A stretch of DNA of 64,000 nt, taken from Rhizopus sp. PT2906. Its lineage: Eukaryota > Mucoromycota > Mucoromycetes > Mucorales > Rhizopodaceae. The notes beneath the pieces were generated by a model, which worked only from the letters and a program-made list of their open reading frames with translations, had not been told where the DNA came from and did no database searches. Of the stretch, positions 31,303-41,800 are shown one piece after another. Numbering within the stretch: position 1 is the stretch's first letter; each line of letters begins with the position of its first letter. The position numbers were made by a program, and so were the translations under genes. The DNA lies in NCBI GenBank assembly GCA_025529335.1, contig JAMYHX010000244.1, positions 1 through 64,000 on the forward strand. Direction: 5' to 3'.

Positions 31303-32668
31303 TTAAAGAGCTTTACGACTTGTTAATGCTAACAGAACCTACTCTGCACAATATATTTCGTGAATATGAGGAAGAGGCTTTACAAGTATTTGCTTCCGAC
31401 AACCAACCTGTGTTTTGTTCCCGCTTGAAGCAATTCAAGCACGAGCATGAGCAGTACAATACTGCGTTGTTCATATCCAAAATAATGAAGCTACTATTAC
31501 AAATACATATGAATACTCAAAAGCTGCAATGGATGAAAAAAGAGGAAGCAAATTATGTCGAGTACCTTATCTGGTAGCTTTCCAAAGCGGTAACCTGCTT
31601 TAGCAATAACGATTCCCTACGTTTACAGATAAGTGAGTACAATCTTGAAGTTATCAAGCATGAGATATCTCGCTGTGGTGACAAGAGACTGAAAGCCTAC
31701 AGCTACAATTCAAATGTTTATAATACAGCTAAGTGAATGAAACTTTTGTGGGAAGATAGCTCTCTTGGAAATTACTGGTCCATTCTGTCTTTGCGATCTT
31801 GTAAGAAGCACAAATGGCCATGTGAAAGGAAGCTTTGGTACTCTAACTCTGCTACATGAGATTGAGCATCTTTTTGACTTTGGATTGCTAAAGACATTTT
31901 CTAATATTTAAATATATTTTATTCGCGCCTTGGGTAAAGGAGAGAAACCTCTTAAAATATAATGTTTACCAATAGCTTTATATCTATAGAAAAGAAAATC
32001 GGCTTTGGTTAATGGAGCAGCCTTGTAGTATCCACGCTACTATTAAGTGCTTAAATATAATATCTAGAGTTTTATTTTTATATGGAGCCGCCGCTTAGAA
32101 AGATAGGAAAGAAAAGAAGCATTTTATTTGCTTTTTATTTATGTATATGGAAAATAAAGCGTGGCTCAGAGAGCATATATCGTTTTAGAAGATAAAGTGG
32201 AACCAACTATGATTGTGTTAGGTATAATATACAATGTTCATTTTATAAGACACACAAATCTTTTATCGCACATTGGAGTGCCCGTAAAGAAGATCAAGAA
32301 GTAAATAAAATAATGTATGAAGCTATTTCTTAGAGCTAGTACTGAACTTTATCTGAAGGTTGTCCTTCGTCATTTATCGTCTGACGCATTGCATACTGTG
32401 CCAGGTTGTAAATGATTGTAATATTATAAGTGCGATATAAATGATAAGGAAAATAGTTTTTAATGAGTGATAATAGATTTTGCAAGGGATTGCAAATACT
32501 GTTTTAAATATTCGCGTCTTATGTCAAGTCAAACTACAAGATTAGATCAGGATATTCCTCTCAAAAAAAAAAAATCCTTTTTTGGTAATAATCCTTACGT
32601 CATCAGTATGTTATTGTGGAACAAATAAAAGACTGAGCTTTTATTAAAAGATGCCTCGCTTTTTTTGA
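31303..32668. other. Intergenic with a decayed coding stretch
   Basis: A plus-frame reading from 31320 (TEPTLHNIFREYEEEALQVF) runs past one stop at 31575 and continues in the same frame to about 31736 (YNLEVIKHEISRCGDKRLKA, YSYNSNVYNTAK). This suggests a pseudogene of unknown family. The rest, up to the glutaredoxin B promoter, shows nothing. Confidence 0.4.
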
Positions 32669-33110
32669 ATGGGTTCTTCTATTTCACAAGAAGAAATGAC
32701 TAAAGCTCAAGACATTGTAGAAGAAATTATCAAGACTAACAAGATTGTTGTCTTTTCCAAAACTTATTGCCGTAAGGTTTACTATTAACAACGCGTAAGA
32801 AAAAACTAAATAACATACGTGTCTAGCCTATTGCCACAGAGCAAAGGAAGTGCTGAAGCAACATGGTGTACAATTCTTCGTAATGGAACTTGACGTGGAA
32901 GGTAAATAATGATTGCTTGTCATATAATCACAGCTGTGCCAAACTGAACCTATTTCTTTAGAACTTGGTTCTGCTATCCAACAATATCTCCAGGAAAAGA
33001 CTGGTCAACGTACTGTTCCCAATATCTTTATCAATGAACAACACATTGGTGGTTGTGATGACTTGATGAAGCTTAATAGCTCTGGTGAATTAAAGAAGCT
33101 TTTACAATAA
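32669..33110 (+). CDS. Glutaredoxin B, dithiol CPYC (canonical)
   Basis: CDS join(32669..32771, 32827..32901, 32962..33110), 108 residues. Class I dithiol glutaredoxin using glutathione to reduce disulfides and mixed disulfides. Active site FSKTYCPYCHRAKEVL, with intron 1 placed after the first base of the Pro codon. TVPNIFINEQHIGG holds the cis-Pro and the glutathione-binding region, followed by CDDLMKLNSSGELKKLL. The N-terminus has no targeting sequence, so cytosolic is likely. It is the only complete member of the local glutaredoxin family and presumably the parent of A, E and F. Confidence 0.95.
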
Positions 33111-33272
33111 AGTAATAAATTATTATTTTATTACAATCATAATATGGTTTAGAATGTCTGCATAAAGGAGAATATGAATGCATTTAAGAAGCCTGTACTA
33201 CATTAAGGACAGCAAGTATTAACTTTGGCAATCATTCGTCTTCCTTTTTTTTCTTTAAGCAAAACATAAAAG

Positions 33273-33728
33273 ATGTCCAGACCTACAGAAACTGCAAATC
33301 TTTATGAGCCTGTGAGCCTTGATGATTTCAGTGAAATACTCAAAAACAATGAGAAAGTCGTAGCTTACTTTTATACTTCTTTCAGTTATGAATGCAAAAT
33401 CACAAAGCCTATCATCCGCAGTCTTGCTTATAAATACAAGGATATCCTCTTCTTTTTGATTAATGTCGATCGCTATGTGGTAAGCATAAAATGAAACAAA
33501 AAGGCTTGAGTAATTATGTTTCTTTAGGACATTGCTGATGAATATGGAAGCATTAAGAGGAGAAATGAAGGTTATGCTTGCTTATATAAAAGATACTCAA
33601 GGTCTAAAGTCGTACTCTTCCAGCATGGTAAATCAAAGGCTGAAATATCCAGTCTTGATCATTATGCAGCATACCGTTTTAATCCTTATGAAATGTATGA
33701 ACAAAAAATCAGTACCATTTTTGCTTAA
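33273..33728 (+). CDS. Thioredoxin-like paralogue C, first active-site Cys lost
   Basis: CDS join(33273..33479, 33528..33728), 135 residues. Thioredoxin-fold N-terminal half: NNEKVVAYFYTSFSYECKIT, KPIIRSLAYKYKDILFF, VDRYV-DIADEYG. Where thioredoxin has WCGPCK the sequence is FSYECK, so the nucleophilic Cys is Ser and only the resolving Cys remains. The strand with the cis-Pro is altered (RSKVVLFQHGKSKAE, no TPT). It shares intron position and the ending YEQKISTIFA with paralogue D (YAENIDTIFI). It is 160 bp downstream of glutaredoxin B in the same orientation. Redox activity is unlikely. Confidence 0.75.
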
Positions 33729-34353
33729 ATAGCCTTGTACCATCGAATGGACTGATACAAGCGACATTCTTTTTATTATACAATACTCCTTTTTCCTTAA
33801 GTTGATCAACATAATAAACCTGCTACAAAGGCAATAGCAATATGTATATCCTTTTATTCCACGAATGTTTATACTTTTTTATGTGTACTGACTGATTGCG
33901 ATCCTTCAATCGAGAGAACATTGTTACGTTTATAGCATTTATAGATAAGATTCTAGTCTCGCATTGCACATATACAAGGATGATTGCTGAAGTAGTTTAT
34001 TTTCGTGTTAGGTTTTTGCCTGCTAACCCCACTTTTTTTGACAAGAAGCGATACATCACCTTAGAGGGTCATAATCTTTGAAACATCTAGTACATATTTA
34101 TTACGTTAATTCAACCCATGTTGTCATTTATGACCGTATACCTTGTTTGTTATTTTTCTTGTCGACTGGATAAAAACGTGCACGTCTTGAATGGCTAAAC
34201 CTTCTGCAATCTTTTTTCTGAAAGTATGTATCCATACGACTAGCGACTATTGATGGTTGAGTCTTGCTTGTATCGATGTTTTGAGATGTCACATATTCAA
34301 TAGAAGGTTGGCCACAATGGCGTGACTAACGCTGCATGTTTGACTTTGTCTTT
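33729..34353. other. Intergenic, no supported gene
   Basis: Between thioredoxin-like C and the minus-strand ORF at 34354. A 61-residue plus ORF at 33896 has no recognised motif. Nothing else seen. Confidence 0.35.
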
Positions 34354-34539
34354 TTAAACCTTCCGAACAACTTTGTGGGTTATTTTCCATGGTGAATTTA
34401 GATATAACCCCCTCTTTGATGATTTCTGATTGAATTCATCCACTGCTTGGGCTTCTGTATCTGAGAATATAAGCTCTAACAAGTCTTTAGTTTCTTGAGA
34501 TACAGACATCTCTGAGATCGGCTTTGTTTGGATACACAC
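34354..34539 (-). CDS. Short unknown ORF, possibly a fragment
   Basis: 61 residues: ETKDLLELIFSDTEAQAVDE, FNQKSSKRGLYLNSPWKITH. Composition is protein-like and acidic then basic, but there is no family match that I know. Coding-looking sequence continues downstream in another frame (IAEGLAIQDVHVFIQST near 34150-34210), so it may be the remains of a longer gene. Confidence 0.3.
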   Translation of the reverse strand: MCIQTKPISEMSVSQETKDLLELIFSDTEAQAVDEFNQKSSKRGLYLNSPWKITHKVVRKV

Positions 34540-34669
34540 AACTAATGATCCAGTTTAACCCGCAGGTTTCCTTTTTTGAACGTCCTTCCTGAAAATTAAG
34601 CCAGTGTCAAGCAGAGCTTCAGTAAACAAACAATTATTAATCTTTTTTACTTCACACAAAACACAAAAT

Positions 34670-35056
34670 ATGGGCCGACTTTATTTCGAGATTATGGGTG
34701 TTCTTGACAATGATCAACTCCAACGGTTCGTCAAAGACGAGAGAAAACTCGCTCTTTACTTCACTGCCCCTGGATGTGGTCTTTCTGCAGCGATAAGGTC
34801 CACGATCTATAGACTTTCTCAAGAATACAAGGATATCCACTTCCTTGAGGTCGATATCGAATATTTCTCTGTAAGCATAAGTAGAGCAAAAGATGTAATG
34901 ATTATTAACGTATCGATTTAGGATGTTCTTGATGAATATGGCGTTCGTACCACGCCTACAGTAGTATTCTTCCAGGATGGTGAAAGGCTCAATGCAATCG
35001 TCGGTCCCAATCCTTATAGAATATATGCAGAGAATATCGATACTATTTTCATTTAG
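34670..35056 (+). CDS. Thioredoxin-like paralogue D, second active-site Cys lost
   Basis: CDS join(34670..34870, 34922..35056), 111 residues. Near-normal thioredoxin layout: FVKDERKLALYFTAPGCGLS, AAIRSTIYRLSQEYKDIHFL, EVDIEYFS-DVLDEYGVRTT, PTVVFFQDGE. The site reads GCGLSA in place of WCGPCK: the first Cys and Gly are kept, Pro is Leu, the resolving Cys is Ser and Lys is Ala. The cis-Pro (TTPT) is intact. This is the mirror image of paralogue C, which kept only the other Cys. Monothiol chemistry or trapping of mixed disulfides is possible (inference). The upstream in-frame start at 34604 would add a non-conserved leader. Confidence 0.8.
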
Positions 35057-35247
35057 TTAACTTGTATAAAAATAAGCGAGTTATCATTTAAATAATAATA
35101 TCTATCCACTTTGACCATGTTAGAAGCATCATCAAAAATAAAACCTCGTGCAATCTATTTGACAAGCATGAGTGGCACTTTTTTTGATTATATGGCAATT
35201 TCTTCTTTCCTTCAGCCATTGGCCAGTGTTGTAAGCCAGTAGTGATA

Positions 35248-35446
35248 CAGTGCTTCCATCCTCAATTTACCAAATGTTTGAAAACACCGCCCACTTTTTT
35301 GTTCGAAAGTTCTAACCTAATTTGACCAAAACACAACTAAAATCCTCAGACTTCTGGTCAATTTAACTTCACACAAACGTCCAAATTAATTCAAAAAAAG
35401 TGGATGGTGTTTTCAAACTTTACGTAAACTGAGGATGGAAGCACTG
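35248..35446. mobile_element. Complete 199-bp MITE with TA target duplication
   Basis: Left end CAGTGCTTCCATCCTCAATT and the complement of the right end CAGTGCTTCCATCCTCAGTT match over about 54 bp, including TTTGAAAACACC and CCACTTTTTT. TA dinucleotides flank it at 35246-35247 and 35447-35448. TA duplications are typical of Tc1/mariner transposition. No coding content. The good arm match suggests a fairly recent insertion. Confidence 0.85.
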
Positions 35447-35659
35447 TATGATAAGCAAGTCACTACTTGATATCCCGCTCACAACGTACATCATCGGTAA
35501 CGTGGAATGGAAAGACGATGGTGGTTCAGACATGTTACATATCCCACGAGAGCATTGCAATTACCTTACAATATCAATAGAGGTACAACAAATTGTCACT
35601 GAGGCGTTTTTGCAGCGCATTATCCGCTACTGCCTGAACCTCAAAAATACATGCTGTAC

Positions 35660-35784
35660 TGTTTAACCCATCTCTGAGTAGTCCAAATGTGAATACCCAA
35701 CTGCTTCGCTGCAGATCGAAAAATCTAAACTTATCCTGGACCGTATACCGAACATAATAACGCTTTCTCTATTTGCTTGACGGG
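35660..35784 (-). pseudogene. Fragment of IS630-type transposase N-terminus
   Basis: Minus-strand reading contains RSAAKQLGIHIWTTQRWVKQ, the helix-turn-helix block also seen in the 43748-44759 remnant (QAGLTVGIAVRTAQHYVEQY). Only about 40 residues with a stop. It abuts the Tc1 fragment at 35785. Confidence 0.55.
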
Positions 35785-36001
35785 TAAAGGACTTCCATAT
35801 TCATCCATCTTTGTTTTAATTTCTTAAACAGTGGACTTGCTCAATCCAACGAGGTCTGTAATCTTTCAAATTGTGCGGTGTTCCTTGCTTTCTTTTGTCT
35901 CATCTTTAAACACAGTTAAAGGTCATGTGTAATTTATAGAGATTTGTGCTGATATGTCATTTTAATGGTTGAGAAAGGCGTTACTTGTTATCAGTAAAAT
36001 A
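35785..36001 (-). pseudogene. Tc1-like transposase remnant, inverted copy of 25876-26095
   Basis: About 217 bp matching 25876-26095 on the opposite strand with only scattered differences, covering the 5' end of the element and the LVGLSKSTV helix-turn-helix block including the same TAA. Both copies sit upstream of a glutaredoxin-like gene in mirror-image arrangement. Confidence 0.8.
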
Positions 36002-36231
36002 TTTTCCTTATTATACGATGTTTCATAAAATTAATTTGATTGTATAATCTCACGGTAAACTTAACCAATATTGATCAATGAAGGAATAGTTCAGTGTCCT
36101 TTGTTCTTTTACTTGGTCCTATCACAGATGACTTAGTTTGTCATACGGAAGGTATTTCTGGGATTGTGGAACCTATAAAAAAGGGGCGTTAGGGCGCTTC
36201 CTTTTGAAAGAGATTATCTATTTTACAAGAA

Positions 36232-36654
36232 ATGCAACTTGAAGGATACGCCCAAAAGTTTATTAGGGAAACTATCAGGAGGAACAAGGTTGTTATCTTT
36301 TCCTGGACTTATCGTAAGGTTCACTTTTAGAAAAGCGTTAGAACAATCAAGTAACATATGCATGTAGCCCAAAGCTACCAAGCAAGGGATTTGCTGACGC
36401 AAATCTGTGTAGAGTTCTTCGAGGTGGAAATTAGCAGAGAAGGTAAAGGATGATTGATTTTTTATAATATGACTATGTCTAACTGAAGTATATATCTGTT
36501 TTCTTTAGGGTATGGTTGTGATATCAGCCATTTTCTCACCATAAAGACCGGTTATGATTTTCCCAAGATCTTTATCAAGGGGCAACACATCGGAGGCTTT
36601 GATGAGTTGAATAATCTTTATCGCTCTGGCGAATTAAACAAGCTTTTACAATAA
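36232..36654 (+). CDS. Glutaredoxin-like paralogue E, no active-site Cys
   Basis: CDS join(36232..36313, 36368..36442, 36509..36654), 100 residues. Same three-exon plan as B (exon 2 75 nt, intron 1 inside the active-site Pro codon). Aligned to FSKTYCPYC, it reads FSWTYPQS: the nucleophilic Cys codon is deleted and the second Cys is Ser. It retains YQARDLLTQICVEFFEVEI, TGYDFPKIFIKGQHIGGFDE and SGELNKLLQ, including the cis-Pro and GG. The reading frame is open, so it is not an obvious pseudogene despite losing catalysis. Its promoter is an inverted duplicate of that of paralogue A. Confidence 0.8.
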
Positions 36655-37249
36655 ATAATAAATCAAGTCTATTTCATTATTATTTGTTATTAATCCATCA
36701 CAACATTTCAATATGATGACATTGTCAAGTTATTCATAATCCTTTGTTTACACCAATCATTTGAATAATGAAGCATGATTCATGAAGCAACGAAGAGAAG
36801 ACCAACTCTAGACTGCAAGAGATTAAATGAACACCTATAAATCGAATATGTCAAGATGAAAGGAAATTCTGGAGTCAAACGATCCTGTCATATCCGAACA
36901 AAAACTCATGGATATAGTAATATCAGATGTTGTAGTAGTAAAGCAAAGAAATTTATAATTAACCCACCTTTCCCAGAACAATCATCTAACCTACAGCTGA
37001 TGTTACTGATGCTTCTCTGTATCATGTTTACTTTAAACTTCCCAAAATAGGCAAATACGCGAAATTAGCATCAAAACATTGCAGGTTCCTGAAGGATCAG
37101 AACTAGAACTAAAGAAAGAAAAAATGAAACCGAGTGCTATATTCTATGTAAATTAGTTTGGATGCAATCAATACGACACTTCAACCATAATCAACATGAG
37201 ACGTACATCTGTGCAAGGTGCTTTCGACAGAATCGCTTCCACAGACATC
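36655..37249. other. Intergenic, no supported gene
   Basis: 3' flank of paralogue E and debris before the Tc1 remnant. A 64-residue ORF at 36856 has no recognised motif. Confidence 0.35.
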
Positions 37250-38030
37250 ACTTTGACAGGAAAGGAAGCGAGTCGGCTATTCATCTTTGAGTAGTATACA
37301 AAATGCCCTTTGGAACGAATAATCAGAAGAGACGCGTTTCAAACAATGGACATGATTAGAGGCGAACTCCGCCTAATGGATAAAGATGTTTGTCGCTCGA
37401 TTGTGAAGAAGTAGATCAAGCAATTGGACTTCAGATATTATTCTACAGCAAGCAAGCCCAAGGAGACTGAGAAACAGAAAAAAAGCGTCATGCATGGACC
37501 AAATATCATGGTCACTGAGTCAGTAATTAATGGAAACAAACAATCTGGCCTGTCAAACCAAGATTCCGCGTGTTTGGTAATGATAGTAAGCCAAACGTCT
37601 TGAAGAAGCAAGCTGAACGTTACGAGAGTTGTCGTCGTCTAAGGACTGTTAAGTTTGGTGGGGGCAATGTGATGATTTAATCTTGTTTTTGGGCTGGTAG
37701 ATATAGCTGTTTGGTTTTTAATGACGGCAGTATGAACCAAGATTGTATGTCGATTATTTGTCGCAAAGCTTTCTCTGGTACAAGTAGTTGCCCTGCTCTT
37801 AAGGTAATAAGTATACCTTTCAGGAAGACAATACGCCGTAGCATACAAGCCTCTATGTCAAGTGATGGAAGGCAAACCATTCGATTGACGCTGCAGAAAA
37901 GCGGCCAGCCCAAACCCTGGATCTGAATAATATTGAGCACACTGGGAGATGGCCATTATTAAAGGTTAGGAACCTATGCCATTTGGGCTAATGGAAAGCG
38001 CGGCTAAAAGACATTAGATGGTTATCGACG
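37250..38030 (+). pseudogene. Tc1-like transposase remnant, DDE part
   Basis: Blocks in three frames in the correct order: LDFRYYSTASKPKETEKQKK, TIWPVKPRFRVFGNDSKPNV (the first Asp region, where WSDESRF has become WPVKPRF), RRLRTVKFGGGNVMI-stop-SCF, VFNDGSMNQDCM, QEDNTP-stop-HTS (second Asp), AQTLDLNNIEHTG (Glu region, frame-shifted). Several stops and frameshifts; dead. It lies upstream of glutaredoxin-like F. Confidence 0.85.
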
Positions 38031-38371
38031 CCAATAGCGACGCAACGTTTATGAAATTAAGTATGTTCGACTTGTCATGTAAGAACTATTAGGGCGTCAA
38101 TTTATGTCAATCAAAGTAATCAAACCTGTTAATATTTGATATTGTCATAACGATGCCTCTCTTCTTATATCAATATTTTTTTCCTATTTTGATTTAACAT
38201 ACGGAAGACTTCTTTAGTAAAGAGTGTATGACTTTGTAAGTCAATGAATACCTTTCTAGTCAAGTAAAATAAATGACGTAAGGTCGTGGGGCCTAAAAAA
38301 GAGACTGAAGTCTTACTTTACGGATTTTCCTTTTCCTTTTTGAATGGACTCCTCCTATTTCACAAGAAGAA

Positions 38372-38782
38372 ATGAGTCAAACTCAAGCAACAGTTGAAGA
38401 AATTATCAAGAACAATAAGGTTGTTATCTTTTCCCAGCCAGATTCCCGTAGGTTTTACTATAAGAACACGCAAGAAAAAGACTAAATGACAAAGCATAGC
38501 CTATTGTGAGAAAGCAAAAAATTTGTTGGCGCAACTCAATGTGCAGTTTTTTGATGTAGAACTTCCCCCAAAAGGTAAAGAATGACTGTTGTACAGTTAT
38601 GGCTGTGTCTAGTTGAACTTGTATATCTATTTTCTTTAGATGTTCAACAATATCTCCAGGAAAAGACCGGTCAACATGATTTTCCCAACATCTTTATCAA
38701 TGAACAACATATTGGTGGTTACAATGATTTGGAGAATCTTTCTCGTACTGAGGAATTACCGAAGCTTTTAAATAAATCATAA
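38372..38782 (+). CDS. Glutaredoxin-like paralogue F, active site SPYC
   Basis: CDS join(38372..38447, 38500..38574, 38640..38782), 97 residues. Closest in sequence to B: QYLQEKTGQHDFPNIFINEQ, HIGGYNDLENLSR. The site reads QPDSPYCEKAKNLL, so CPYC has become SPYC with the nucleophilic Cys lost. An upstream ATG at 38344 corresponds to the start used by B, but a one-base insertion (GGACTCCTCC versus GGGTTCTTC) puts it out of frame, so the internal ATG at 38372 must be used, shortening the N-terminus by about nine residues. Same intron positions as A, B and E. Confidence 0.82.
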
Positions 38783-38875
38783 TAAACAAATGCTCTGATT
38801 ATGTCATCGATGAGATTGATTATCCATATAAATAATCAAGTTCTTTTTTCTTTCTTTCTTTTTTTATGCTATACA

Positions 38876-41800
38876 ATGTCGACCTGTCTTGTCTCTTTGC
38901 CTACAAATGTTTTCACAATACAAGATGTTGTATTAGACTCACCAGTTTGGAGAGCGAATATGACTCATTTAGAAGATCAGATTGATCAATATGAGAAATG
39001 GTTAGATGGGTTTATACGTGCTTTAAAGACTTATATTGAATCAGTAACAAGTAAATGAGATTAACCTACATGTTTGCATAATCTCACTTGCCTCCATAGA
39101 ATGCCATGCTCAGGCTACTAATTTATGCAAACGAATGTTCATCTCGGGATTAGACAGTGATCTATCTGACTTTAATATGGCTGATAACATTATCAACAAG
39201 TTTGCAACCACCCTCGAGCTGACACTTCATTACAGAACACAATTGGTATATATATACACATATATACATGAATAGATCTATCTATGTATATATCTAATGT
39301 ACCAGATCATATGAAATAACTCGGTATAAAATAGATCACTGAACTAGAAGAGGCCTTGTTAGACCCTCTACAAAAGTTATACAAACAAGATCTCAAGTCA
39401 TACAAGGCATGTATACATTAAGTTGTCAGCTTCCAATTGTGTTAATATTGCTTTTAATAGGAAAGCAAAAGACAGTTTGAGAAAACATTAGACAAGTACG
39501 AAACACAACTGAGTCGATACTTTGTTCTCAGTAAGCAAAAAGAGCCAAGCGCATTGAGAGAAGACGCGTTTCAGATGCATGAATTAAGAAAGGCCTATGT
39601 GAAACAAAGCACAGATCATTTTGTTAAATTGATCTACTTTAAATCACAGTTGGAACACATTCTTGTCCAAAGCTTTTCGAGCGCAGTCAGTGCACATGTT
39701 GAGGAGATTGAAGAGACTAGAAGAACATTTGGGACATTAAAGCCTAAACTTGCCATCTGGAAACAATGGCTAGATGAGGTATATACATTATAAATGAAAA
39801 TAGTAGCATACACCAACAATTATAAATAGAACAAGACGACATGTGAGCATCAGATTAACAATATTAAAGAGAGATGCATCGAATTATCAGACACCTATCT
39901 TCAACAATGCACTCCTCATCGTTCATTAAAGAGATACTCTATAACTCAATATGATGACATTACCGAGAATTTGCATGAAACAGTCATAGGAAAGGAGGGA
40001 TATCTTAACAACCGTATTGCCAGGTCAACATGGGTTAGAAAATGGTTCTTTTTACAGCGTGGATGGTTTGGTACGATGACTATCAATAAGCAAAAGGCAC
40101 TCGTCATGCTGGGGGACAGAGTTCTTGTTTCTGAATGCACATATAAGGTCGTTACAGATGTCGATAGACGATTTTGTTTTGAAATAACTCATCCTAAAAA
40201 GTATACGCATACATATATATCAATTCTTCAATCTTGTACTAAAAATATATTATTCATACAGTACATTTTACCTGCAGACTGAAACAGAAGAGGATATGCA
40301 TGAGTGGATAAAAGCCTTTGAATATCAGATAAAGCAAAACCAAGATCAGGAAGAAGAACAAGGAAAAGTGCTGCCCATGCAGCCACTACTATACCCATCT
40401 ACCCTGATGACATTAACTGATGATCAGTTTGTGGCTAAAGTTTCCTCAACTAATGATTTGATACCCATTAATTCTACTACCGCATCCTTACTGACGTCCC
40501 TTATGATCCAAAAGGGACGAAGCGCAAATGAAGAGGCAATACCTGTAAAATCTAGCAATAACACCAGCAACAGCAGCATTCTATCCTCCTGGGGAGTATC
40601 TTGGGCAAATTTATCAAATGAAGAGCCCACGGAGAGTCAAACAGATAGTTATTTAGTGTGGCCTACAAAGTTGGAAATGGAGGTCAATGGGCCAGAGTTA
40701 GAACATTATACACTAGATGCACGTCATAGAGAGCTTCGGAAACTATTCGCAAATGTCCCACAGAATGAGATTGTCCTTGATAGTAAATGAAAATTTTATA
40801 CATGAGGTCTATTACTTATTATAATATAGCGTTCAAGGCATCATATTATGGACAGAAAGGTGATGAGGCACAATATGGATACAGTGGCATTGTCTATCTG
40901 ACACAAAAGGCTATCTGGTTTTATAGCTGTACATTGATGACTAGCCTTCATTTGGTAAGTAAAATCATTACACACCTTTTATCAACTTACACTTATTATG
41001 ATTGTAGTGCATGATACCATTAGAAAAGATTGGGCCTATTAAAATTGAGAAAACAGTAAACGGCACATGGCTCATACTAGGTGATATACTATTTAGTCTT
41101 TGGAGCTGCACACCTTCTGAAATCATTGTTGAAAGACTCAAAATAACAGCATCACAAAAGATACAAGATATCCAAACACTCTACGATACCATTCGAAATA
41201 TATCCACAACTAAAATCAGCAATCATGTAACAACCACCAGCGCCCTCTTTCCTTCTGTTACTCCCTTAACAATTCAGATACAGCAACCACCTGTAATGAA
41301 ATCAAACAGTTCTACATCTACGTCCAATAGCCTGGATAACGATGAAGGTGACACCGAGTCGGGACCGTCAGCTGCTCATGACGCTTTGAAAGCGGCATAT
41401 CAGAGCAGCAATCAACATCAGCAACAACAAACGTCAAGTATAACAAATGTAGCCACAACAGCAACAACAGCAACAACTGCGACAACTGCGACAAATGGGA
41501 CCAACAATATTCATGAAGATGATGATTCAAATTGGCCAGATAGTATACCACAGCCTGATAATCAGATAGAGTGTGGATGCAAGGATCATCTCGATAAAGT
41601 AGAAGCAGAAGTCGTGCTAGACTTGGGTGCTAAACGGTTGTTCATGCTCTTATTTTCAGACACGGCTGTCTGGTCCCAACTGAACAAGGTGGCCGGATTT
41701 GGTGAACCAACATTCACAGAATGGGCAAATAGCCAAGAGGAAGGTGTGATCAGAGAACGCACGCTGACTTATATGATGCCTGTCTCTAATCCTATGGGTA

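Noticed and set aside
38344..38371. Upstream ATG for glutaredoxin-like F, equivalent to that of B
   Set aside because: A one-base insertion puts it out of frame and it meets a stop, so the ATG at 38372 is used.
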